From assembly GCF_000325665.1 (NCBI RefSeq), contig NC_019908.1:930001-994000 (forward strand): a stretch of 64,000 nucleotides of DNA, written 5' to 3'. The notes below the pieces were generated by a model, which worked only from the letters and a program-made list of their open reading frames with translations, was not told the DNA's origin and ran no database searches. Source of the DNA: Brachyspira pilosicoli P43/6/78. Its GTDB lineage: Bacteria; Spirochaetota; Brachyspiria; Brachyspirales; Brachyspiraceae. Position numbers and translations under genes: made by a program. Shown one piece after another: positions 8,642 through 16,992 of this stretch (positions are counted from its first letter, which is position 1; each line of letters opens with the position of its first letter).

Positions 8642-9805
8642 TTATTTAGGTATAGACCTAAGAAGTCTTGTAAAATCAGCGTCCTTAGGAAATATTTTTA
8701 AAGCTTCTTCTAATATAGTATTAGCATTATTATATCTTTTGCTATTATACTCAGTAACAGCATAATTATAATATGATACTTTAAGATTTCTTTTTAAAAC
8801 AGTAGTATTTTCTCCCAAGTCTTCTATGCCTTGTTTATATATATTTATAGCAGAAGGGAAATCTTTTTTATTTAAATAACCAGCACCTATAGTGTTATAA
8901 TAATGCTCTGTATTTTTTTTAGTCATAGTATTGTTAGGGTTAAACTCATATGCTTCTTTAAGATATGTGTATGACTTTTCATAATCTTTAGTTTTTAAAG
9001 CATCTAATGCTGCTCTATTATAAGCATTAACTAAGTTTTCATTATACATCTCAGTATATGGAGATAAATAATAAGCCTTTTTAGCCATAGTTAATTGCTT
9101 ATCCAAATCATTTTCAATTTTTCTTAATGAAATAGAATTAGGATATAATGTTGCTATTAAAGTGAGAATATCAGCATCATTTCTATTATTATAATTTTGT
9201 TTAGGCACAAAAGTAACTATAGTAGAAGTTCCTGTATTTCTTATTTCTTTAGTACCAGGATTAAAGCCTTTTGCTACAGTAGTTTCTACATCAATAGGAC
9301 CTTTCTCTGTATAAACGGTACAAAAAGCATGACTAGAAGTTAATACTCCTTTAACCTCATAACCAAACTCGCTATAAAGAAGATAATAAAGTATAGAAGA
9401 ACTTAAACAATTATATTCTCCTTTAGAAATCATATCCTGAAATAAAGTAGAAGTTTCAAAATATTTTTTTAATATTCCTTTATCATATATCCATAGCAAA
9501 AGTCTATTTCCAAAATCATAAGCCCCCTCATCTACGTACTGAGAAAGCTCATCTTTTGCCATCTTTCTAATATCATCTAATTTCTCTCTATAAAACTTAA
9601 ACTCATCTTCATCTGTGATTCCAGAAGCTATAATAAAACCGTCATAATATAACTCTATATCATTTGTATCGCCATTATCTATTTTTGTAAAGAACTCTTT
9701 TTCTAATGGTGTTAATTCGGTTTCATCAAATTTTATCTTATCTGAAGGCTTAGAATATACTATTAGAGAAACAATAAACAATAATATTATTACATATTTT
9801 TTCAT
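8642..9805 (-). CDS. Exported transglutaminase-like / TPR protein
   Basis: Residues 1-18 are a signal peptide (MKKYVIILLFIVSLIVYS). The middle part carries a transglutaminase-like arrangement: Cys in GEYNCLSSSILYYLL, His in SSHAFCTV and an acidic residue in IDVETT, in the usual Cys-His-Asp/Glu order. The C-terminal half (from about residue 235) consists of TPR helices (YEKSYTYLKEAYEFNPNN; YNNANTILEEALKIFPKD). Such proteins act outside the cytoplasm as cysteine proteases or scaffolds; the substrate is unknown. The downstream gene starts six bases after its stop. Confidence 0.7.
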   Translation of the reverse strand: MKKYVIILLFIVSLIVYSKPSDKIKFDETELTPLEKEFFTKIDNGDTNDIELYYDGFIIASGITDEDEFKFYREKLDDIRKMAKDELSQYVDEGAYDFGNRLLLWIYDKGILKKYFETSTLFQDMISKGEYNCLSSSILYYLLYSEFGYEVKGVLTSSHAFCTVYTEKGPIDVETTVAKGFNPGTKEIRNTGTSTIVTFVPKQNYNNRNDADILTLIATLYPNSISLRKIENDLDKQLTMAKKAYYLSPYTEMYNENLVNAYNRAALDALKTKDYEKSYTYLKEAYEFNPNNTMTKKNTEHYYNTIGAGYLNKKDFPSAINIYKQGIEDLGENTTVLKRNLKVSYYNYAVTEYNSKRYNNANTILEEALKIFPKDADFTRLLRSIPK

Positions 9806-9840
9806 TTTTTATAAACCCTATTAGCTAATAAATAATTTAA

Positions 9841-10446
9841 TTAATTAAGTTTGTCTAATTCATCTCTATATTTAGCAGCATCTTCATATCTTTCTTCTTT
9901 TATAGCCTGATCCAACAATCTCTGTATCTCTTCTTTAGTTTTGACATTATTATTATTATTATTTACAGCATTATTTTCTTCTGACTCAGAAACCTCTTCC
10001 TCATTATCAAATCTCTGATACACAAAAGGAACAGCAGAAGCCTCTTCGCCATTTTCAAGTATAATGCCAGCTTTTTCTATAACATGCTCTTCTACATAAA
10101 TAGGACATTTAAACTCTAAAGCTAATGCTATAGCATCAGAAGGTCTGGAATCTATAAAAACATTGTTCTTATCATATTCAATAACAAGTTTAGCAAAATA
10201 AGTATCCATATGTATATTGTCTATAATTACATTAACTAATTTGATATTACAAGTATTAAATATTTTATTAATAAGGTCATGAGTTAGAGGTCTTTCTTTT
10301 TTATAGCCTATAAGACTAGTCATAATAGATTGAGCTTCTAAGGTAGCTATAGATATAGGAATAACTTTTTCAGTATTTTCTGGCTTTAACATTACAACGA
10401 AATATTTATCTGTTATAGCCAAATTAAGTATTTTTGCTTCAACCAC
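9841..10446 (-). CDS. Bifunctional nuclease (DUF151) with UVR motif
   Basis: Residues 1-130 match the BFN/DUF151 domain (conserved IPISIATLEAQSI, LVNVIIDNIHMDTYFA and DSRPSDAIALALEFKCPIYV). Family members include a plant nuclease with RNase and DNase activity. After an Asn-rich linker the last 30 residues (EIQRLLDQAIKEERYEDAAKYRDELDKL) form a UVR motif like the one joining UvrB and UvrC or found in McsA. This suggests a protein-protein contact. Domain fusion of DUF151 with UVR is common in several phyla. Cytoplasmic, monocistronic. The biochemical role here is inferred only. Confidence 0.8.
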   Translation of the reverse strand: MVEAKILNLAITDKYFVVMLKPENTEKVIPISIATLEAQSIMTSLIGYKKERPLTHDLINKIFNTCNIKLVNVIIDNIHMDTYFAKLVIEYDKNNVFIDSRPSDAIALALEFKCPIYVEEHVIEKAGIILENGEEASAVPFVYQRFDNEEEVSESEENNAVNNNNNNVKTKEEIQRLLDQAIKEERYEDAAKYRDELDKLN

Positions 10447-10516
10447 TTTTAAATACCTCTCATTATAATATTAATATATATGTTTGATTTGTCAAGGACA
10501 TTTTTTTACATATTAT

Positions 10517-10750
10517 CTACTTAATTTTTAATAAAAACTCTTTAGATATAAAAATAGTAAATAAAATAAGTATTAAAGCACTAATAGCAGCACTTATATA
10601 TGGAGTAATAGCAAATAGCAATGATATAATAGCAGTAGTTACAATAGCAAGTATTATTATTATTATCTCAAACAATATAAAGAGTACAATATTCTTTTTA
10701 TTTATTTTCTTTTTTTCTTCTGGTTTTTTATACGGTATAGGTTTTCTCAT
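10517..10750 (-). CDS. Small membrane protein, 77 aa
   Basis: The N-terminus is a basic cytoplasmic stretch (RKPIPYKKPEEKKKINKK) followed by two hydrophobic segments at about 22-46 and 50-70. It starts 20 bases after the stop of birA on the same strand, so it is likely cotranscribed. No family recognised. The composition (regular hydrophobic helices, charged flanks) argues for a real protein over a chance frame. Confidence 0.55.
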   Translation of the reverse strand: MRKPIPYKKPEEKKKINKKNIVLFILFEIIIIILAIVTTAIISLLFAITPYISAAISALILILFTIFISKEFLLKIK

Positions 10751-10769
10751 AATTTACACTTCCATTTTT

Positions 10770-11552
10770 TTAATAATTAGTATCTATATCCAAAGAAGCT
10801 CTTGATATCCAAGTTTCTTCTTTTTTATTAACTTCAACTATTAAGTATCCTTCTTCAGTAATATCTTTAACTAAGGCAGTAATTTCCTCATCATCTTTTT
10901 TTGCCTTTATAACTCTGCCTATCATATTGCTGTATTCTCTAAAATATTCTGATAATTTTTTTTCGCTTGTATATACTTCCTCAAAGCATGTAATAAGTTC
11001 TTTATAAAACTCAGATAATTCTACTTTTAAATTAGTTTCCATATAAAAAGAAGTTGCCTTATGCTCTATATCTGACGGAAAATCCTCTTTTGTATGGTAT
11101 AAATTAACACCCGTTCCAATTATGCAGGCATTTCTATTTTCTATAGGAGTAACCTGAATAAGTGTTCCTGATATTTTTCTATTTTTTACCAAAACATCAT
11201 TAGGCCATTTTACATGAGCATTTACATTATATTTTTCTCTTAAGCATTTACTTAAAGCAATGCCAGGAAGAAAACTTAATGCCTCTTTTTTAAACGGAGT
11301 ATATACTAATACACTAAACCATAAACCTAAATCATTATTAGATACCCATTTATTTCCATGCGTACCTTTTCCAGCTGTTTGTTTTAAAGCAATGTATACA
11401 CTGCCCTCTTCTAACTTAATACCATTATTTAAATCTTCTATCATTTTAGTATTTGTACTTTCTAAAGATTCAAATATTTTTAAGTTTCTTCCATATATTT
11501 TTGTTTTTAAATTTTCTAAAAATATGTTAACTTCCATATTTTTATTATACAT
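10770..11552 (-). CDS. birA: Biotin--[acetyl-CoA carboxylase] ligase
   Basis: Makes biotinyl-5'-AMP and attaches biotin to the carrier lysine of biotin-dependent carboxylases. The ATP/biotin loop KQTAGKGTHGNKW corresponds to the usual GRGRxGRxW. HVKWPNDVLVKNRKISGTLIQ is the second signature, with the catalytic Lys. A C-terminal SH3-like domain (RVIKAKKDDEEITALVKDI) closes the protein. At 260 residues it lacks the N-terminal DNA-binding domain, so it is a group I ligase that does not repress transcription. The start could be Met1 or Met6 (11537); neither has a clear ribosome binding site. Confidence 0.9.
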   Translation of the reverse strand: MYNKNMEVNIFLENLKTKIYGRNLKIFESLESTNTKMIEDLNNGIKLEEGSVYIALKQTAGKGTHGNKWVSNNDLGLWFSVLVYTPFKKEALSFLPGIALSKCLREKYNVNAHVKWPNDVLVKNRKISGTLIQVTPIENRNACIIGTGVNLYHTKEDFPSDIEHKATSFYMETNLKVELSEFYKELITCFEEVYTSEKKLSEYFREYSNMIGRVIKAKKDDEEITALVKDITEEGYLIVEVNKKEETWISRASLDIDTNY

Positions 11553-11617
11553 TTAAAAATGAATATATCAATATCTTTTTTATTATTTACATAAACCGCC
11601 AAATAAAATAAATGTAC

Positions 11618-11645
11618 TTGACTTATAACAGTTATATATTATAAT
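11618..11645 (+). promoter_or_regulatory. Sigma-70 promoter for cheW
   Basis: TTGACT at 11618-11623 and a perfect TATAAT at 11640-11645 with a 16-base spacer, 27 bases before the cheW start. It is the only strong promoter before the cheW-rbfA-nrnA-rnhA run and may drive all four. Confidence 0.75.
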
Positions 11646-11672
11646 TTTGACGTACATTTTTAAGGAGTTAAT

Positions 11673-12152
11673 ATGAGCAGCGCTACATCAAATCAAATAC
11701 TTGTATTTAAAATAAATAATGAATTATATGGTATGGATATTCTTAAAGTTCAAGAGATTTTAAGTTTTATGGCTCCTACTCCAATACCTAACTCTCCTGA
11801 ATATTTTAAAGGAATTATAAATTTAAGAGGTACTATCATATTAGTAATAGATTTAAGATCTAGATTTCATTTTGATAAACCAATGGACCCAGAAAATTGC
11901 GTAATAGTTGTAGTTGCTATAGGAAATAAAAAATATGGACTCGTAGTTGATTCCGTTTCTGATGTACTTACTATCAATAATGAAAATATACAATCTGAAA
12001 TAGATATACACTCTGGAATAGACAGCAGATACATCAATGGTCTAGTAAAAGCTAATGAACAGATGATTATATTAGTGGATATAGATAAAGTATTTTTGGA
12101 AAATGAACTTGATAGTTTGACAAATAAAGTAAATAATTCAATAGTGCAGTAA
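11673..12152 (+). CDS. cheW: Chemotaxis coupling protein CheW
   Basis: Adaptor that links methyl-accepting chemoreceptors to the CheA kinase in the cytoplasmic signalling array. The 159-residue protein is a single CheW domain: QILVFKINNELYGMDILKVQEIL (N-terminal SH3 lobe), PTPIPNSPEYFKGIINLRGTIILVIDLR (receptor/kinase contact) and a final MIILVDIDKVF. Start has AAGGAG eight bases upstream. No cheA or receptor gene is next to it; rbfA follows after 5 bases, so chemotaxis and translation genes share a transcript. Confidence 0.92.
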   Translation: MSSATSNQILVFKINNELYGMDILKVQEILSFMAPTPIPNSPEYFKGIINLRGTIILVIDLRSRFHFDKPMDPENCVIVVVAIGNKKYGLVVDSVSDVLTINNENIQSEIDIHSGIDSRYINGLVKANEQMIILVDIDKVFLENELDSLTNKVNNSIVQ

Positions 12153-12157
12153 AATAT

Positions 12158-12526
12158 ATGTCATCACACAGAATACTTAGAGTTAATGAAAATATAAAAC
12201 AAATACTATCAACTATTCTTTTAAGAGAGATAGAAGACCCTCGTATAAAAAACAACTTGGTTACTATAACTCGTATTGATACAGCAAAAGACTTGAAAGA
12301 GGCTAAAGTATATTTTGTATGTTTAGACCCTAGTAAACAAAATGAGGTATTAAACGGGCTTAATAGTGCTAAGGGAGTTATATTCTCTTATTTAAGAAAA
12401 CAGCTTACTATAAGATATGTTCCTAATCTTACTTTCTATTATGATAAAACATTAATGGAAACCAATAAAGTATTAAGCGAAATAAGAAGCTTAGACATAA
12501 AAGAAGATAGTCAAGAAGAAGAATAA
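12158..12526 (+). CDS. rbfA: Ribosome-binding factor A
   Basis: Assembly factor that binds the 30S subunit and helps mature the 5' end of 16S rRNA. The 122-residue KH-like protein has the usual markers: RVNENIKQILSTILLREIEDPRI near the start, ITRIDTAKDLKEAKVYF in the middle and LRKQLTIRYVPNLTFYYDKTLM before an acidic tail. It lies between cheW and the nrnA-like gene, with 5 and 18 bases of spacing. The rbfA-nrnA pairing is common in bacteria and supports both calls. Confidence 0.92.
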   Translation: MSSHRILRVNENIKQILSTILLREIEDPRIKNNLVTITRIDTAKDLKEAKVYFVCLDPSKQNEVLNGLNSAKGVIFSYLRKQLTIRYVPNLTFYYDKTLMETNKVLSEIRSLDIKEDSQEEE

Positions 12527-12544
12527 AAAAATATCGGAGTAAAA

Positions 12545-13562
12545 ATGCCTATCAAATCCAAGACAGATAGAAAAAAAATAACAACTACAAAAAAAGATAT
12601 ATTAAAAAGAATATCAAATGCTAAAAACATAACAATTACAGGTCATAGAAATCCTGATGGGGATTGTATATGTTCAGGACTTGCCTTATCACTGCTTATA
12701 AAAAAAGTATTTAAAAAGAAATCTTATGTTGTTAATACAGATAAGATGCCTAAAGAATTAAAAAATGTACTCAATATAGATAAAGTTATTTTTGAAGTTA
12801 ATGAAAATAATTTGCCTAAAAAAGATGTGCTTATAATACTTGATTCTGGAGATATAGAAAGAATTGGTTGGATTGCCGATATCACTAGCGAATATAATGA
12901 AGTAATATTTATAGACCATCATAAAGTAAGAAATATTAATGGCGTTACCATGTTTTATGATGATATTAAAGCTGCTGCTACTTGCGAGATAATATTTGAC
13001 ATATTTTCATCATATCTTAAAAACATGGATTCTACTATAGCTACCCTACTCTATTGCGGTCTTTCAACAGATACAGGCGGGTTTGTTTTTAGCAACACTA
13101 CAGAGAGAACATTGCTTTTTGCTTCAAAGATGATGTACTAAAAAAGTTAATATAGAAAGTTTAGGTAATGTTGTAAGAAAGAGATATTCAAAAACAGATG
13201 TAGAAGCCTTAGTTTATATGTATAATGAGATGGTAATAGATGAAGATAAAAAGATTGGTTATTTATGCTTAAAAGAAGAGATTAACGGACATAATTTAAA
13301 AGATATTAGCGTAAGTGCATCTGACACTCTTATACAAATGCAAGATGTATTAATAGGTTTTATAGTACATGAAAGCGATTATAATTTCAGAGTAAGTATA
13401 AGAAGCAGATGTAAAAAAGACATAAGAGAGATAGCAGAATCATTTGGAGGCGGCGGACACCCTAAAGCTTCAGGATTTACAGTATCAAAAGAAAAATATA
13501 AAACTAAAGAAGAATTAGTAAAAGCTATAAAAGAAAAGATAGTTTCATTATTAGAATCTTAA
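12545..13562 (+). pseudogene. nrnA: DHH/DHHA1 phosphoesterase (NrnA-like), split by a frameshift
   Basis: NrnA-type enzymes degrade 2-5 nt RNA and dephosphorylate pAp. Here the DHH half (12545-13141) has GHRNPDGDCICSGLAL, ILDSGD and FIDHHK, all metal-binding motifs. It then stops after ...LLFASKMMY. The DHHA1 half continues in another frame: from about 13140 the plus-one frame reads KKVNIESLGNVVRKRYSK ... and ends with the signature GGGGHPKASGF before 13562. Removing one base near 13130-13139 (between ATGATG and CTAAAAAAG) restores a single ~338-residue protein of normal length. It lies between rbfA and rnhA. Either a true mutation, a programmed shift or a sequencing error; the A6 run sits after the stop and cannot by itself explain it. 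Confidence 0.8.
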
Positions 13563-13566
13563 ATTT

Positions 13567-14058
13567 ATGCAAAAAGACAATATCATAATCTACACAGACG
13601 GCGGCTGCAGAGGAAACCCAGGTATAGGAGCTTGGGGAGCTATATTACTTAGTGAGAAACATAATTTAAGGCTAGAAATAGGCGAAAGCGAAGAGCATAC
13701 AACAAACAATAAAATGGAGATGCAGGCTGCAATTAAGGCTCTTGAAAGACTTAAACATTCTCATAATATAAAATTATATAGTGATAGTGCTTATTTAGTT
13801 AATGGAATGAATAGCTGGATTTATTCTTGGCAAAAAAATAATTGGATTAAAAGTGATAAAAAGCCTGTTGAAAATAAAGACTATTGGCTAAAATTAATAG
13901 AACTATCAAAAAAACATAGTATTGAGTTTATAAAAGTGAAAGGACACTCATCAAACAAAGAAAACAACCGTGCCGATGAGATAGTAAATATATTGATGGA
14001 CGAACATATAAAAAACGGCAGTATATCTGAGTTTTACAACAAAACTGATATAAACTAA
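13567..14058 (+). CDS. rnhA: Ribonuclease HI
   Basis: Cleaves the RNA strand of RNA-DNA hybrids left by replication and transcription. The 163-residue protein has the four acidic catalytic residues in family positions: Asp11 (IYTDGGCRGNPG), Glu51 (NNKMEMQAA), Asp73 (LYSDSAYLVNG) and Asp137 (NRADEIV). His127 is present in KVKGHSS. Starts 4 bases after the nrnA-like frame. Full length and no abnormality. Last gene of the cheW-led run. Confidence 0.95.
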   Translation: MQKDNIIIYTDGGCRGNPGIGAWGAILLSEKHNLRLEIGESEEHTTNNKMEMQAAIKALERLKHSHNIKLYSDSAYLVNGMNSWIYSWQKNNWIKSDKKPVENKDYWLKLIELSKKHSIEFIKVKGHSSNKENNRADEIVNILMDEHIKNGSISEFYNKTDIN

Positions 14059-14227
14059 AGATTTTAAGTTTGTCAAAAATATTACTATATATAAAATAAA
14101 AAACTTATAAAATATAGCTATTTTATATATAACCAAAAATACTAAAAAATAACTTGAAAAAAGGTTTATTAGTGATAAAATTAACTTTAGTAATAAGAAA
14201 TATCCAAAATATTTTAAGGAAACAATA

Positions 14228-15235
14228 ATGCAAACAAGAGTATATAAAGCAGGGTCTATAGTATATTTTGCTGGAGATAATTCTGATAGAGTTTATATTC
14301 TAAAACAGGGTCAAGCCCAGAGTATATTTTTATCAGAAGAGACAGGGCATGAAACTAGAGAATTAATAAATGTAGGTGAGTTTTTTGGCGTAAAAAGTAT
14401 ACTAGGTACTTATCCTCAAGAAGATACTGTTCAATGTTTAACGGATTGCGTTATTATTATTTTAACATATAGCGAATTTGAAAGTTTAGTTTCAAAAAAT
14501 AAGCCAATAATCATAAAAATGCTTAAAGTATTTTCAAATCAATTAAGAAGAATAAACAGAAAAGTAGGAATATTAGTAGAAAACACAATAGATGAAGAAG
14601 GTCCTTCACCATTAGAGGGATTATATAATATTGGTGAGTTTTATTTCAAAGCTAAAAAATATAAAAATGCACTATATGCCTATAAAAGATATATACAATC
14701 TGCTGATGAGGATTCTGTATTTTATCATACTGTAGAGCAAAGAATAAAAGAATGTAAAGGCTTATTAAATATAACAGATGATAGTAATATAGCTCCATTA
14801 GAAGACAGCACAACAGAAGAACCAACTATAATAACTAAGCCAAGCACATCTATAGAAAATAGTTCTATTAACAATAAAGATTATGATAGAGCTTTAGAGT
14901 TTTATGAGAGAGGCGATTATGTGAACGCTATAAAATCATTTAATGCTCTTATAAAAAATGAAGATAAAGATGTGGCTGAAAACTCTATATTTTATATGGG
15001 GAAAGCTTATTATTATATTAATAAATATGATAATGCTTCTAAGGTTTTATTATCAGCAATAAAAACATATCCAAAATCAAAAAATGTAAAAGAGGCAATA
15101 TTATATTTAGGTAAAAGCTTTGCTAGTATTGGGGATAAAAATAAGGCAAAAGCATATTATCAAAAAGTTATGTCTATACCTCCAATGGATAGTTTATCAC
15201 AAGAGGCTAATGACAGTATACAAAAACTTAATTAA
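14228..15235 (+). CDS. Cyclic-nucleotide-binding domain / TPR protein
   Basis: Residues 1-115 form a CRP-type cyclic-nucleotide-binding (cNMP) fold: GSIVYFAGDNSDRVYILKQGQAQSIFL, then GEFFGVKSILGTYPQEDTVQCLTDC. The latter corresponds to the phosphate-binding cassette, although the usual Arg is replaced by Gln/Glu. Instead of a DNA-binding domain, the rest (150-335) is TPR-like (YNIGEFYFKAKKYKNALYAYKRYI; ALEFYERGDYVNAIKSFNALI; YLGKSFASIGDKNKAKAYY). So it is more likely a sensory scaffold than a transcription factor. It is followed after 9 bases by a second, CRP-like gene. Ligand unknown. Confidence 0.75.
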   Translation: MQTRVYKAGSIVYFAGDNSDRVYILKQGQAQSIFLSEETGHETRELINVGEFFGVKSILGTYPQEDTVQCLTDCVIIILTYSEFESLVSKNKPIIIKMLKVFSNQLRRINRKVGILVENTIDEEGPSPLEGLYNIGEFYFKAKKYKNALYAYKRYIQSADEDSVFYHTVEQRIKECKGLLNITDDSNIAPLEDSTTEEPTIITKPSTSIENSSINNKDYDRALEFYERGDYVNAIKSFNALIKNEDKDVAENSIFYMGKAYYYINKYDNASKVLLSAIKTYPKSKNVKEAILYLGKSFASIGDKNKAKAYYQKVMSIPPMDSLSQEANDSIQKLN

Positions 15236-15244
15236 GGATAAAAA

Positions 15245-15874
15245 ATGGATAATATATATTCACATACAAAAAAATATGAAGCTGATGATATAATATTTTT
15301 GGAATATGAAACAGGTAATAAATTTTACATGGTTCAAAGCGGCTCTGTAAAAATAACCAAAGTAATAAAAGATGTAGAAAAATTATTAGATATAGTTTAT
15401 CCAGGAGATTTCTTTGGAGAGATGGCTATACTTGAAGGTACAACAAGAAGTGCTTCTGCTATAGCAAATGAACCTACTACACTGCTTGAACTAACAAAAG
15501 AAAACTTCCAAACAATATTGGGAAATAATACAGCTATGGCATTAAAATTATCTAAAATGCTTGCCAAAAGAATATTTGATGCAAAGAGAAGATTATTAAT
15601 ACTTCAATTGCCTGAAACTGATTTAAGAGTTTATGATTGTCTATTATTATTAGCTGAACTTCAAAATATACCAAGAGACCATTATTATGACCCTCAAGAA
15701 TTAAATGCTACTATAGCTGATATAGCTAATTGGTGCGGTATCAATGTTAATGATGTACAGAAAGTATTAAACAACTTGATTAAATCCGGTAAAATTGATG
15801 TACATACTAATACAATAAAGGTAAGAAACTTAAAAGAAATACAAAGACAAATAGACTTAAAAAGAAAAAAATAA
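15245..15874 (+). CDS. Crp/Fnr-family transcriptional regulator
   Basis: The N-terminal cNMP-binding fold has GNKFYMVQSGSVKITK and a well-kept phosphate cassette GEMAILEGTTRSASAIANEPTT (Glu and Arg-Ser present), so it could bind a cyclic nucleotide. A long dimer helix follows (FQTILGNNTAMALKLSKMLAKRIFDAKRRL). The C-terminal ~65 residues (ELNATIADIANWCGINVNDVQKVLNNLIKSGKI) form a winged helix-turn-helix. Operon with the cNMP-TPR gene in front, which suggests a shared signal. Target genes unknown. Confidence 0.8.
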   Translation: MDNIYSHTKKYEADDIIFLEYETGNKFYMVQSGSVKITKVIKDVEKLLDIVYPGDFFGEMAILEGTTRSASAIANEPTTLLELTKENFQTILGNNTAMALKLSKMLAKRIFDAKRRLLILQLPETDLRVYDCLLLLAELQNIPRDHYYDPQELNATIADIANWCGINVNDVQKVLNNLIKSGKIDVHTNTIKVRNLKEIQRQIDLKRKK

Positions 15875-15969
15875 TTATTCTTTTATGCTATTCTGTAAAT
15901 TAGTAAAAGATTTTTTAGTATACAATAATTCTTATTTACTCTTGTATTATTTATAAAGGAAATACAGTT

Positions 15970-16914
15970 ATGCTTGAATTTGAACCTATAAGTTTAGATA
16001 AACAAAAATTATATAATAAATATTTTTCTATCACGCCAGAACAATCTGCTGATTATACTTTTATGAACCTTTTTGGTCTTAAAGATATATATATGCTAGA
16101 ATGGGCTTTTACAGAAAAACTAGTATGGATTAGACAACGCTCGCCTTATACAATATATTGGGCTCCTGTTGGAGATTGGTTTAATACTAATTTTTGTAAT
16201 GATATGAGTCCTTGTGAAATATCAAAAGAATCTATAATTAGAATACCTAAAGAGTTAGCTTTATTTTGGGATAAATATACTAAAATAAGCGTAAAAGAAG
16301 TGAGAGATGAATGGGAATATTTATATGATGTTGATGAATTAATTAATTTAAGCGGAAAAAAATTTCATAACAAAAAAAACTTATATAATCAATTTATAAA
16401 AAATGATTTTGAATATAAAAACATAGATATAGAAAATGAAGAGATGATTAAGGATATATTTGAGTTTGAAAAGAAGTGGGAAATAAATGAAATGCAAAAC
16501 AATAACGAAGAAATAAAAACAGAATGCGAAGCTTTTGATAAAAATAAATTATTAACACATGAAGTTCGTGCTGAGGCAGATATTATGATGATAAATAGTC
16601 TTATAAATAATTGGAAAAAAATTGACGGAATCACTGGAGGAGCTATATATATAAATAAAAAAATCGTAGCATACACTATAGCAGATTTTACTATGAGAGA
16701 TACTATAGTTGTGCATTCTGAAAGAGGAGATAGAGATTATAAAGGAAGTTATCAGGCTATAAACAGACTATTTTTAGAAAACAATAAAAGAGATGGATAT
16801 AAGTTTGTAAACAGAGAGCAAGATGTTGGAGATTTGGGACTTAGAAAGGCTAAATTATCTTATAATCCTGTTAAGTTTGTGGAGAAATATTCTGGATTTT
16901 GCACTGGAAAATAA
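15970..16914 (+). CDS. DUF2156 (LPG synthetase C-terminal-like, GNAT fold) protein
   Basis: The 314-residue protein opens with the DUF2156 pattern (FEPISLDKQKLYNKYF ... SADYTFMNLFGLKD). The second half, TGGAIYINKKIVAYTIADF, VVHSERGDRDYKGSYQAINRLFL and FVNREQDVGDLGLRKAKLSYNPVKFVEKY, matches its acyltransferase-like lobe. The related domain of MprF transfers lysine from Lys-tRNA to phosphatidylglycerol. Stand-alone DUF2156 proteins have no settled function and there is no flippase domain here. Start at 15970 follows AAAGGAAA. Separate unit ending at a bidirectional terminator. Confidence 0.8.
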   Translation: MLEFEPISLDKQKLYNKYFSITPEQSADYTFMNLFGLKDIYMLEWAFTEKLVWIRQRSPYTIYWAPVGDWFNTNFCNDMSPCEISKESIIRIPKELALFWDKYTKISVKEVRDEWEYLYDVDELINLSGKKFHNKKNLYNQFIKNDFEYKNIDIENEEMIKDIFEFEKKWEINEMQNNNEEIKTECEAFDKNKLLTHEVRAEADIMMINSLINNWKKIDGITGGAIYINKKIVAYTIADFTMRDTIVVHSERGDRDYKGSYQAINRLFLENNKRDGYKFVNREQDVGDLGLRKAKLSYNPVKFVEKYSGFCTGK

Positions 16915-16940
16915 ATAGTAAAAGAAAAAATAAATAAACA

Positions 16941-16982
16941 AGCCCTATAGATTTTTTTTACAATCAATCTATAGGGCTTTTA
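16941..16982. terminator. Bidirectional terminator between convergent genes
   Basis: A perfect 12-bp stem, AGCCCTATAGAT (16941-16952) with ATCTATAGGGCT (16967-16978), and a 14-base loop. It is followed by TTTTATAT on the plus strand and by an A-rich tract in front that gives U-rich RNA on the minus strand. It serves the genes ending at 16914 (+) and 16993 (-). Confidence 0.85.
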
Positions 16983-16992
16983 TATATATAAA

